A stretch of DNA of 23,830 nucleotides, from NCBI GenBank assembly GCA_035545555.1, contig DASZYD010000010.1, positions 1-23,830 on the forward strand, written 5' to 3'. The notes beneath the pieces are model-generated. The model was not told where the DNA came from and did not search any database. It saw only the letters and a program-made list of their open reading frames with translations. The position numbers were made by a program, and so were the translations under genes. Each line of letters starts with the position of its first letter. Position 1 is the stretch's first letter. This document shows, piece by piece, positions 1 to 6,636 of the stretch. The DNA is from JANWHZ01 sp035545555 (lineage in GTDB: Bacteria > Patescibacteriota > Saccharimonadia > Saccharimonadales > UBA4665).

Positions 1-357
1 AAACAAATCCAGCGTAACAAGAAGAATGCCCGGACCGTCGACATCAAACAGATGCGCTTCGGTCTGAAGATCAGCGGACACGATTTGGGCGTCAAGCTCA
101 GCAAGGTCAGCGATTTTCTGGCTGCCGGCCATAAGGTAAAGATCACCATCGTTTACCGCGGACGCGAGCTCGCCCATCGCGACATCGGCTTCAAGCTCGC
201 CGATAAGGTCATCGCGGATTTTGGCGATCAAATCATCGTCGACCAGATGCCACAGTTCGCCGGCAAGCAGTTGAATTTCGTAATCCGGAGCAACCCCGCC
301 AGCCGCAGTCGCCAGACAAGCAGCCCATCTGCATCGTCGCCGGAACAAGTAGAGTAG
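1..357 (+). CDS. infC: Translation initiation factor IF-3, C-terminal part (5' end outside window)
   Basis: The frame is open from base 1 and ends at the TAG at 355-357, so the gene begins before the window. The visible 118 residues are the C-terminal domain of IF-3, which binds the 30S subunit, prevents premature joining of 50S and checks the initiator tRNA and start codon. Recognisable elements are the basic start (KQIQRNKKNARTVDIKQMRF), the KVSDFLAAGHKVKITIVYRG segment and the GRELAHRDIGFKL segment. The last 22 or so residues, after FVIRSNP, are a Ser/Pro/Arg-rich low-complexity tail beyond the usual domain end. The gene is followed after 13 bases by rpmI and then rplT, the classic infC-rpmI-rplT order, which supports the call. 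Confidence 0.95.
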   Translation, partial: KQIQRNKKNARTVDIKQMRFGLKISGHDLGVKLSKVSDFLAAGHKVKITIVYRGRELAHRDIGFKLADKVIADFGDQIIVDQMPQFAGKQLNFVIRSNPASRSRQTSSPSASSPEQVE

Positions 358-370
358 ATCAGGAGGAACC

Positions 371-565
371 ATGCCAAAACTGAAGACCCACAGCGGTACG
401 AAAGACCGCGTCCGCATCACCAAAAACGGCAAGATGCGCGTTGGCCACCCAAACATGAACCACTTTTTGCAGAAGAAAAGCGGCGGGCGCAAGCGCAGCT
501 TGAGCAAGCTGACTACCATCGGCGGCAGCAATGCGCGCCTGCTTAAGAAACGGTTAGGAGTATAG
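371..565 (+). CDS. rpmI: Large ribosomal subunit protein bL35
   Basis: A 64-residue basic protein of the normal length for bL35. It shows the family start MPKLKTHSGTKDRVRITKNG and the family end ARLLKKRLGV, and it is a structural component of the 50S subunit. The ATG at 371 is fixed by a strong Shine-Dalgarno sequence, AGGAGG, six to seven bases upstream. It lies between infC and rplT, with two bases separating it from rplT, so the three are surely co-transcribed. In many bacteria this operon is repressed by L20 binding its own leader; that leader would lie upstream of the window and cannot be judged here. Confidence 0.97.
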   Translation: MPKLKTHSGTKDRVRITKNGKMRVGHPNMNHFLQKKSGGRKRSLSKLTTIGGSNARLLKKRLGV

Positions 566-567
566 CC

Positions 568-912
568 ATGCGCGTCAAGCGAGGTGTTATCAGCCACCAA
601 CGGCACCAAAAGATCAGAAGTGCGAACAAGGGCAGCACGCACCCAAACCGGGTGAGCGTAAAGCGTGGCCGCCAGACAATTATTAAAGGTCTGCAGTTCG
701 CGTACCGCGATCGCCGCAACCGCAAGCGCAGCTTCCGGGAGCTGTGGAATACACGCATCAATGCGGCGGCCCGCCTGCACGAGACTACCTATAGCCGCCT
801 GATGGCCGCGCTGAAAGCCGCCGGCATCACTCTGGACCGCAAGGTGCTGAGCGAGCTGGCCGTCAACGAGCCGAAGGCCTTTGAAGCCGTCGTCAAAGCA
901 GCCAAGAAGTAG
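568..912 (+). CDS. rplT: Large ribosomal subunit protein bL20
   Basis: A 114-residue basic protein matching bL20, an early 50S assembly protein that binds 23S rRNA. The MRVKRGV start, the QFAYRDRRNRKRSFRELWNT core and the TRINAAARLHETTYSRLM segment are typical, and the end (ITLDRKVLSELAVNEPKAFE) aligns with the globular C-terminal domain. A Shine-Dalgarno sequence (AGGAG) lies in the 3' end of rpmI. One oddity: the usual KGYYGARSR-like stretch of the N-terminal rRNA-binding arm is replaced by KGSTHPNRVS near residues 21-30. It is the last gene of the operon and is followed 18 bases later by a strong terminator. Confidence 0.97.
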   Translation: MRVKRGVISHQRHQKIRSANKGSTHPNRVSVKRGRQTIIKGLQFAYRDRRNRKRSFRELWNTRINAAARLHETTYSRLMAALKAAGITLDRKVLSELAVNEPKAFEAVVKAAKK

Positions 913-930
913 CTGCGGCAGTGTAGCTAT

Positions 931-964
931 CTAAAAACTCCCGCCTTGAGGCGGGAGTTTTTAG
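931..964. terminator. Bidirectional intrinsic terminator between rplT and rnpB
   Basis: Bases 931-945 (CTAAAAACTCCCGCC) are perfectly complementary to 950-964, with a four-base TTGA loop. The GC-rich core is flanked by an A-run on the left and a T-run on the right, so the hairpin ends in U's when read in either direction. It ends the infC-rpmI-rplT transcript on the plus strand and the rnpB transcript on the minus strand. Confidence 0.93.
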
Positions 965-1335
965 TAGGCCAGCATATCTGTAAGCCGGGTTCTGTCGGTG
1001 CCCTGAAGACACCGGCTAGCCATCTATCTAGTCGCAGCGTTGCCGCCGCGATCGAGCGGGTTATCATCGGCCACTTGACGGGACGCCAGCGTTTATACGC
1101 GAAGTGGCCTCCTTGCAGCGGACAGGGTTTACCTCCCGGCATTGTCACCAATGCCGGCTGCGGGTTCTTGCCCCGCTCGTTTCACCCTTACCTACGCCCT
1201 TACGAGCACAGGCGGTTTCGTTTCTGTGGCACTTTCCCTGGGATTGCTCCCGGTTGCTGTTAGCAACTGCCCTTCCCTATGCTGTCCGGACTTTCCTCGT
1301 GCTCATCACACGCGGCTAGCCGATATTCTGGCTAC
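964..1335 (-). ncRNA. rnpB: RNase P RNA (type A)
   Basis: This is the catalytic RNA of RNase P, which removes 5' leaders from precursor tRNAs. On the minus strand the diagnostic conserved blocks are present: GAGGAAAGTCCGGAC near the 5' end (complement of about 1284-1298), GGTGAAACGAGC in the middle, and ACAGAACCCGGCTTAC near the 3' end (complement of 980-995). The ends are set by the P1 helix: the first bases (GTAGCCAGAATAT, read down from 1335) pair with the last ones (ATATGCTGGCCTAC, ending at 964), with one bulge and one mismatch. About 372 nt is normal for type A. Its promoter predicts a start at about 1335-1336, in agreement with the P1 end. Exact termini are estimates. Confidence 0.95.
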
Positions 1336-1342
1336 AGCATTG

Positions 1343-1351
1343 ATTATAGCA
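1343..1351 (-). promoter_or_regulatory. Extended -10 promoter of rnpB
   Basis: Read on the minus strand the sequence is TGCTATAAT, a perfect extended -10 (TGnTATAAT). Seven bases downstream falls the predicted 5' end of RNase P RNA. No good -35 hexamer is seen, as expected for an extended -10 promoter. It lies immediately after the stop codon of the ASCH-RNase H gene. Confidence 0.8.
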
Positions 1352-1361
1352 CCTTTTATGC

Positions 1362-2189
1362 TTAAGAGCGAGATATTGCAGCATCCGGACGCGGCGTGGA
1401 CATAAGGTCCACGTCCTGCTGCGCATCAAGTGCGCGGTTTACCGCTGTGTCCGCCGGTTTGTTCAACTCGCGCGGCACCTGAGTAAAACTGATCTGTTTA
1501 AAGGCAGCTGACAGCTGTTTGAGACTATCATGAATCGGCCAGAGATCACGGTTTTTGACCTTAAAAATGCCATTCATCTGATTGATGACCAGCAGGCTGT
1601 CCATATACACGTGCACTTCGCGCGCGCCCATGGCCTTAGCCGTCTCAAGCGCCAGCTTTAATGCAGTATATTCGGCCTGATTGTTGGTGGTCACGCCGAG
1701 GTAGACGCCTCTACGCGCCAGGACCGTGCCCTGCTCATCGTACACTACATAACCGCTCGCCGAGGGGCCTGGATTGCCGCGAGAGCCGCCATCGGCATAC
1801 ACCACCACTTTTTCGATTGGCGGTGCCCGGCGTACTGCCGATGGGTTCGGTGTAAAACGAAAATGGAGAATCTTTACCGGCGTGTCCCAGGTAACACGTT
1901 CACCGTAGTAGTGGCGATAGGTGCCCAGCATGGCTTCACGCGAGACGAACGCCTCGTGACCGGCCATATCGGCCGCCGTGATTTTGCCAAGCGGCTTCTC
2001 GAGCACTTCATCGATGATCGCAGTACCGATGGTCACCCAGCTGCTTGGGGTAGTTGGGTCGACTTTGTCAATCAGCGCTACCTGGTCACCGACCGATAAG
2101 TCCTTATCATCAAACAGGCGCCATGTGCTGGTCTTGGTACCGGCGATGACTGCTTCGGCAAGCTGGTGGTCAAGCTTGAGGCTTTTCAT
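1362..2189 (-). CDS. ASCH domain-RNase HI fusion protein
   Basis: A 275-residue cytoplasmic protein with two recognisable parts. Residues 1 to about 112 look like an ASCH (PUA-like, probable RNA-binding) domain: the start MKSLKLDHQLAEAVIAGTKT, then STWR and a VGDQVALID strand. Residues about 127-262 are an RNase HI domain, which cuts the RNA strand of RNA:DNA hybrids. The four catalytic acidic residues can be placed: D133 in YADGGSRGNPGP, E173 in NNQAEY, D197 in YMDSLL and D247 in NKPADTAVNRAL. The last 15 residues are an unstructured tail. Start: ATG at 2187-2189, with a -10-like CATAAT 11 bases upstream on the minus strand and no clear Shine-Dalgarno site. It is transcribed towards rnpB and divergently from the ATPase operon. 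RNase HI is near certain; the ASCH call is from pattern only. Confidence 0.9.
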   Translation of the reverse strand: MKSLKLDHQLAEAVIAGTKTSTWRLFDDKDLSVGDQVALIDKVDPTTPSSWVTIGTAIIDEVLEKPLGKITAADMAGHEAFVSREAMLGTYRHYYGERVTWDTPVKILHFRFTPNPSAVRRAPPIEKVVVYADGGSRGNPGPSASGYVVYDEQGTVLARRGVYLGVTTNNQAEYTALKLALETAKAMGAREVHVYMDSLLVINQMNGIFKVKNRDLWPIHDSLKQLSAAFKQISFTQVPRELNKPADTAVNRALDAQQDVDLMSTPRPDAAISRS

Positions 2190-2200
2190 ATAGTGTAGGT

Positions 2201-2206
2201 ATTATG
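2201..2206 (-). promoter_or_regulatory. Possible -10 element for the ASCH-RNase H gene
   Basis: The minus strand reads CATAAT eleven bases before the ATG, predicting a transcript with a leader of only a few bases. No convincing -35 is visible. The 90-102 base gap between this gene and the ATPase operon must hold both divergent promoters. Confidence 0.4.
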
Positions 2207-2238
2207 GCATGAGAGAGGCTGGATAGAAAATGCGGCCA

Positions 2239-2268
2239 TAGACCTAGCCCTGGCGGATAGGTTATGAT
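2239..2268 (+). promoter_or_regulatory. Probable promoter of the F1-like ATPase operon
   Basis: TATGAT at 2263-2268 is a good -10 box; TAGACC at 2239-2244, 18 bases upstream, is a weak -35. Transcription would begin near 2275, giving a leader of under 20 bases that carries GAGG just ahead of the ATGs at 2292 and 2295. The operon thus appears to be driven from this short divergent intergenic region. Confidence 0.55.
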
Positions 2269-2291
2269 ATTAGATAAGCATGAGGGGTACC

Positions 2292-3167
2292 ATGATGCGT
2301 GGCAGCACAGGGGTGACGTGGGGCTGGTCGGTAAATGCCGTTGCTCGGGTAGGGCTACTGCGCTGTGTGCTGGCCGTACTGGTTGCGACGCTTTGCGGCA
2401 CGACGCCGGTAATCGCCAGCGCGCTCACCCCCATCTCGCAAGGATTCTTAACCAAGAGCGCACCGCCTATGGGCACCATCGTCAGCCTGGACAAAAATTC
2501 GACCGATTATGTAAGTCCGGCTACCGTCGAGACAGGTAACGGTATCCTCGGCGTGGTCATTCAGGGCAACAATTCTCTGCTCACGGTTTCTGACGGCAAG
2601 ACGAACCAGGTGCAGGTCGCTACCAGCGGCGTCGTGCCTGTGCTGGTATCGGATATCAATGGCGATATTAGTGCCGGCGATGAAATCACCGCCTCGCCTA
2701 TCAACGGCGTCGGCATGAAAGCAACCACGAACGCTAAGGTCGTCGGCGTCGCCCAAAATGACCTAAAGACCAGCAGCAATAATCAGACGCAGGCGTACAC
2801 CGACAAACAGGGGCACAAGCACACGGTCTTGCTCGGCCAGGTACTCGTGCAGGTTAATGTCGCATATTACTATCGGCAGCCCGATAAAACCATCGTTCCC
2901 CAGGCCATCCAAAACCTGGCAAATGCCCTAGCCGGCAAGCCGGTCGACTCGCTGCCGATCATCATCAGCATGGCTATCTTTATCGTGACCATTGTGATCA
3001 TTGTGACCATCATCTACTCAATGATCCACAGCAGCATCATATCGGTGGGGCGGAATCCGATGTCCCAGGCGGCAATCTACCGTAACCTGATGCAGCTGTC
3101 GGCTCTGGTCGTAGCGACGCTCGGCGTTGCGGTCGTGTCCATCTATATGGTACTGACGAGGTTTTAG
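2292..3167 (+). CDS. Surface domain fused to a c-subunit-like membrane hairpin; first gene of the F1-like ATPase operon (X0-like candidate)
   Basis: A 291-residue protein (295 if the ATG at 2280 is used; GAGG at 2282-2285 favours 2292 or 2295). Residues about 22-44 form a signal peptide ending VIASA. Residues about 45-215 are a soluble, probably extracellular beta-rich domain containing GDISAGDEITASPINGVG followed by VVGVAQ, which resembles a module seen in tail-fibre-like proteins. Two hydrophobic helices follow, about 220-246 and 266-288, joined by a short polar loop with GRNP (253-256). Helix-polar loop-helix with R-N/Q-P is the hallmark of F-type subunit c, and the topology (N-terminus outside, loop in the cytoplasm facing F1) also fits. 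However, neither helix has an Asp or Glu, so the ion-binding residue of subunit c is missing; alignment by the loop puts Val at that place. The next gene starts directly after the stop. Homology to subunit c is inferred; function is unknown. Confidence 0.75.
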   Translation: MMRGSTGVTWGWSVNAVARVGLLRCVLAVLVATLCGTTPVIASALTPISQGFLTKSAPPMGTIVSLDKNSTDYVSPATVETGNGILGVVIQGNNSLLTVSDGKTNQVQVATSGVVPVLVSDINGDISAGDEITASPINGVGMKATTNAKVVGVAQNDLKTSSNNQTQAYTDKQGHKHTVLLGQVLVQVNVAYYYRQPDKTIVPQAIQNLANALAGKPVDSLPIIISMAIFIVTIVIIVTIIYSMIHSSIISVGRNPMSQAAIYRNLMQLSALVVATLGVAVVSIYMVLTRF

Positions 3168-3794
3168 ATGAGCGGAACCGTTTTTTTGCAGGCATTTCTC
3201 ATCTTTGACGTGTTCCTGGCCGGTGCACTTGTCACCCTTGCTATACAGCATGCCCACGCACATTTCCACGCCCGAAGAGAGGTATCATCGCAGGCACCGG
3301 CTGTTACCGAACCACTGCCTGACGATATCCGCCGGCAAGTCGTGCAGGCATCTGAGGCACAATTCAAAGCCACATTGGAACACTTCGGCGTACAGCTGCA
3401 ACGCGACCTGGCTACCACCGCAGCTTCTATAAACAAACTGCTCGGCCACATGGGCGCAACGGTGGTAGGCGACGAACTGGAGCGCTATCGCGTCGATCTC
3501 GAGAAGCTGCACCAGCAGGCAGCGGCAAACGTGACGGCAATCCATACTGGCCTCGCCGCGCATGAAACCGAGCTAAAGGCTAAGATGGCAGCCGAACTGG
3601 AAGCTGAAAAGCAGCGGCTCATCAAACAGCTCGACACCAAGCTGGCCGAAGCCGTTTCGGCCTTCCTGGTAGAGACGCTGCAGCACGAAGCGGACCTAGG
3701 CGCGCAAAGCGCCTATCTGATGGCAATGCTGGAACAGCATAAAGACGAGCTGATGAAAGGGGTGGATGATGGCGCAACTCCAACTGCCCGCTAA
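3168..3794 (+). CDS. atpF: F-type ATPase subunit b-like stalk protein
   Basis: A 208-residue protein with one N-terminal membrane helix (about residues 5-27) followed by a long, charged alpha-helical and coiled-coil region, the architecture of subunit b, the peripheral stator stalk. The stretch from about 125 to 170 (KAKMAAELEAEKQRLIKQLD) is strongly helical and Ala/Glu/Lys-rich. The C-terminal AYLMAMLEQHKDEL resembles the delta-binding end of b. It is somewhat longer than the usual 156-170 residues, and a His-rich stretch (HAHAHFHARRE) directly follows the membrane helix. ATG at 3168 has GAGG seven bases upstream. It abuts the c-like gene and overlaps the delta gene by 29 bases, so the three are translationally coupled. 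The position just before delta and alpha supports the call more than the sequence does. Confidence 0.75.
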   Translation: MSGTVFLQAFLIFDVFLAGALVTLAIQHAHAHFHARREVSSQAPAVTEPLPDDIRRQVVQASEAQFKATLEHFGVQLQRDLATTAASINKLLGHMGATVVGDELERYRVDLEKLHQQAAANVTAIHTGLAAHETELKAKMAAELEAEKQRLIKQLDTKLAEAVSAFLVETLQHEADLGAQSAYLMAMLEQHKDELMKGVDDGATPTAR

Positions 3795-4263
3795 CATCAT
3801 CTCGCCACAAGATGTCCAAGCGACCATCCTCGATGTTCGCCGCTATGCCCAGTGGGTCTCCTACGCCCTCACGAAACGGCGGACAAATGGTGCCGATGCC
3901 GAGCTGGCTGAGGCACCGGTCATTTCGCCGGCCGCCGCGGCAGTGGTGCAATCGTGGGCCAATGGCAAGCCGGCAACGCAAGCGACCTTGGACGAGCTGA
4001 TCGCAGCTCTACAAGCCTTTGCTGCAGCCGCACCTCACCTCACCATCACCTTGGCGGCGCTGCCGCCACGGACATTGCGCCAAAGCCTGCTGGCCTGGTG
4101 CCGGCAGCATGTCGGGCCCGACGTATTAGTGACGTTTACGGTTGACTCTTCCCTCTTAGGCGGCATGGTCGTACGCTACGGCAGCCGGATATTCGACTGG
4201 TCATGGCGCCGGCAGATTTTGGCCGCACAGGATGCATTCCCGGAGGTACTGCGTCGTGTTTGA
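3766..4263 (+). CDS. atpH: F-type ATPase subunit delta (OSCP-like)
   Basis: A 165-residue soluble protein. The C-terminal part carries the delta/OSCP signature VDSSLLGGMVVRYGSRIFDW (about 127-144), close to the family pattern D-x-S-L-I-G-G-x-x-I-x-x-G-x-x-x-x-D. Delta sits on top of F1 and joins the alpha subunits to the b stalk. The N-terminal half is divergent and Ala-rich, and the protein is a little short for the family (about 175-180). The start may be ATG 3766 or the adjacent ATG 3769; an AAAGGGG stretch upstream could serve as ribosome binding site. It overlaps the b-like gene by 29 bases, and the atpA start codon lies inside its last codons. Confidence 0.88.
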   Translation: MMAQLQLPANIISPQDVQATILDVRRYAQWVSYALTKRRTNGADAELAEAPVISPAAAAVVQSWANGKPATQATLDELIAALQAFAAAAPHLTITLAALPPRTLRQSLLAWCRQHVGPDVLVTFTVDSSLLGGMVVRYGSRIFDWSWRRQILAAQDAFPEVLRRV

Positions 4264-5782
4264 TAACCAAACATTTCAGAAGCTGGTCGAGGCGAATAAT
4301 CTTACCGGCGAGGTCGTTGCCACGAACAGTTTTATCATCGAGGTAAAAGGCCTGGAGGGTGTACGGCTCGGTACGCAGGTCTTGTTCGAGGACGGACAGC
4401 GCGGGTTTGTACGCGAAGCGCACGGTGACCGCGTTATTTTATTCAACATCGACTCCGAGGAGATGGAGCCCGGCACGCTGGCGGTAGTAGAAAACGATGT
4501 CTTACGTGTGCCGGTCGGCAAGGGTTTAATCGGCCGGGTCATCACACCGATGGGGCAACCGGTGGATGGCAAGGGTGCCATCATGGCTACCGAGACGTCA
4601 GGCATTTTCAACCCCGCACCGGGGATCATGGCCCGCAGTATGCTGAATGAGCAGCTGGCCAGCGGCGTGGCCGCGGTCGACATGTTTTTCCCCGTGGTGC
4701 TGGGCCAGCGCATCGCCGTTTTGGGCGACAGCAAGTCCGGCAAAAGCACGTTCCTCAGCCAGCTGAGCGCACAGCAGGCAGGTACCGACCGTGTCGTGGT
4801 ATATGTACTGATCGGCAAGCGCCGCGTTGATATCGAAGCACTGTTGGCCGGCCTGCAGGCTTCCGGTGCGATGGAGCATACCATCGTCGTGCTGGCTGAT
4901 ATTTTCGATTCGCTCACGCTGTCCTATCTTGCGCCCTACGCTGCCTGCGCCATGGCTGAGCACTTGTGGTACGGTGGCCAAGATGTGATCATCATTTACG
5001 ACGACCTCTCCAGCCACGCCGAAGCGTACCGCCAGCTGTCATTGCTCCAGGAAGTTGATCCTGGCCGCGACTCATACCCGGGCGACATCTTCTACGCCCA
5101 TTCATCACTGTTGGAACGCGCCGGCAAGCTCAAAACGACCAATAAAACGCTGACGGCGCTGCCGGTAGTGCTCACACCCAACGATGATATTACTGCTTAT
5201 TTGTCGACCAGTATCATGTCCATCACCGACGGGCAGATCATTTTTGACCTGGGCGTTTTCCGTCAAGGTGTACGACCGGCCGTCAATGCCGGCCTCAGCG
5301 TGTCGCGCGTCGGCGGCCAAGCGCAAACGGTGCGCCAAAAACGGTTGTCCGGCACGCTCTTCAAGAAGCTCGCCGCGTATCATCAGGCCGAGGAGTTCTC
5401 CCACTTCGGTTCGTCGCTTTCCAAAAGCGCCGGCATCGACCTCAAACTCGGTAAGCAAATCTACCAGGCACTCAAGCAGCCGCCCGAGGAGCGTTTTTCG
5501 CTCGCCGAGCAACAGCTGATTCTGGAGACCATTTTGCTCGGCGCCGGCACTGTCGACATAGACGTGGCCGGCCTCAAAACTGCGGCGCGCAGCGTCAGCG
5601 CCCAAGTCAAAGACGAGAAAGACTTCGACCGGCTTGAGGCCGGCCTGCTCGAACAGCATACTGTTGCCCCACCTGCCAAACCAGCCTCGGCTCCGACCGC
5701 GCCAGACACTACACCGCCATCGGCTGCCACCAAAACCGACAAGCCAGCTACATCCAAAGACGGGCCGGAGAAAAAGGCATGA
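4256..5782 (+). CDS. atpA: F1 ATPase subunit alpha
   Basis: A 508-residue homologue of the non-catalytic alpha subunit. The P-loop GDSKSGKST is at 157-165 and the IIIYDDLSSHAEAYRQ and SYPGDIFYAHSSLLER motifs follow. The arginine finger lies in GLSVSRVGG (R351), so alpha can still complete the catalytic site of beta. The start is taken as GTG 4256 because GGAGG lies nine bases upstream; the in-frame ATG 4232 has no such site and lies well inside atpH. The N-terminal helix that normally contacts delta is short. The last 39 or so residues (from about 470) are an unusual Pro/Ala/Thr/Lys-rich tail not found in standard alpha. The stop overlaps the atpG start (ATGA). The family assignment is secure; whether it belongs to a proton-driven synthase is doubtful given the missing subunit a. 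Confidence 0.95.
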   Translation: MFDNQTFQKLVEANNLTGEVVATNSFIIEVKGLEGVRLGTQVLFEDGQRGFVREAHGDRVILFNIDSEEMEPGTLAVVENDVLRVPVGKGLIGRVITPMGQPVDGKGAIMATETSGIFNPAPGIMARSMLNEQLASGVAAVDMFFPVVLGQRIAVLGDSKSGKSTFLSQLSAQQAGTDRVVVYVLIGKRRVDIEALLAGLQASGAMEHTIVVLADIFDSLTLSYLAPYAACAMAEHLWYGGQDVIIIYDDLSSHAEAYRQLSLLQEVDPGRDSYPGDIFYAHSSLLERAGKLKTTNKTLTALPVVLTPNDDITAYLSTSIMSITDGQIIFDLGVFRQGVRPAVNAGLSVSRVGGQAQTVRQKRLSGTLFKKLAAYHQAEEFSHFGSSLSKSAGIDLKLGKQIYQALKQPPEERFSLAEQQLILETILLGAGTVDIDVAGLKTAARSVSAQVKDEKDFDRLEAGLLEQHTVAPPAKPASAPTAPDTTPPSAATKTDKPATSKDGPEKKA

Positions 5783-6636
5783 GACGCGCCAGCACCATCC
5801 AGAAAGAAACCGAACAGATCACCACTATCGAGGACCTGACTGACGTGTTCGAGAGCATTGCCAGTACCAAGATCGCCAAGATTAAGACGAAAGTTGAGCT
5901 GTCCAAAGAGTTCTTCCGGCTGCTCTGGCAGCGCTACAGTTCCATCCGCTTCGACGACAAGCAGATCACCAACCGCAGCGAAGACGTCACGAACGGCCGT
6001 AAAGCATTTGTCATTATCTCCGCCGAATCGGGCCTGAGCGGCGACATCGACCTGCGCCTCGTCGAAACGATGCTGCAAAGTTACGACAAAACCACCACCG
6101 ACATCGTGGTCCTGGGCAGCCACGGCGCGCAACAGCTCAAGCAACGCGGCGTACCATTCATCCGCTACTTCCAGGTGCCGGAAAGCGATGCGTATATTGA
6201 TGTCAGCCCCGTCATCAAAGCCGTTGCCGCCTATTCCGCCATAACCGTATACTACGAAGAGTACGTGTCGCTTGGCGTGCAGGACATCAAAACCATTGAC
6301 CTCGTCGCCAATATGCGTGCCCTGAGTGCCGGCGCGGATGCAGATGAAGACGTCATGACCGTACGGGACACGATTTTTGAGCCTTCGCTTGATGAGATCG
6401 CCGACGAAATGGAGCTAACGATGATGACCCTTGTGCTCAGCCAGACAATTTTGGAGTCGAGCCTGGCGCAAGATGCCAGCCGTTTTAACGCCATGGCTGT
6501 CGCCAAGAAGCGCGCCACCGAACTCGTCAGCTCCTATCTGCTGGAATACCACCGTGCCAAACGCTCCGAGAGCGACCGCCGTCTGCGCGAGGTCATGGTA
6601 AGCCTCAAGAAAAAGAAACGGACGAGGGTACGCTAA
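5779..6636 (+). CDS. atpG: F1 ATPase subunit gamma
   Basis: A 285-residue divergent gamma subunit, the central rotating shaft. Its N-terminus (MRRASTIQKETEQITTIEDL, then SIASTKIAKIK) corresponds to the first coiled-coil helix. IISAESGLSGDID at 79-91 matches the Rossmann-like core motif (usually ITSDRGLCGGLN). The C-terminal helix (SRFNAMAVAKKRATEL, about 234-249) matches the conserved gamma end. After this it finishes in a strongly basic tail, KKKKRTRVR, instead of the usual hydrophobic EIVGGA-type end. The start overlaps atpA by four bases and the stop overlaps atpD by one base (TAATG). Length is normal for the family. Confidence 0.93.
   Translation: MRRASTIQKETEQITTIEDLTDVFESIASTKIAKIKTKVELSKEFFRLLWQRYSSIRFDDKQITNRSEDVTNGRKAFVIISAESGLSGDIDLRLVETMLQSYDKTTTDIVVLGSHGAQQLKQRGVPFIRYFQVPESDAYIDVSPVIKAVAAYSAITVYYEEYVSLGVQDIKTIDLVANMRALSAGADADEDVMTVRDTIFEPSLDEIADEMELTMMTLVLSQTILESSLAQDASRFNAMAVAKKRATELVSSYLLEYHRAKRSESDRRLREVMVSLKKKKRTRVR

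Noticed and set aside
946..1405. Overlapping plus-strand frames of 71-105 codons
   Set aside because: They are antisense to the RNase P RNA, have no recognisable protein pattern and no ribosome site.
5461..6144. Minus-strand frame of 227 codons across atpA and atpG
   Set aside because: It crosses two clearly conserved genes on the other strand and has no family features.
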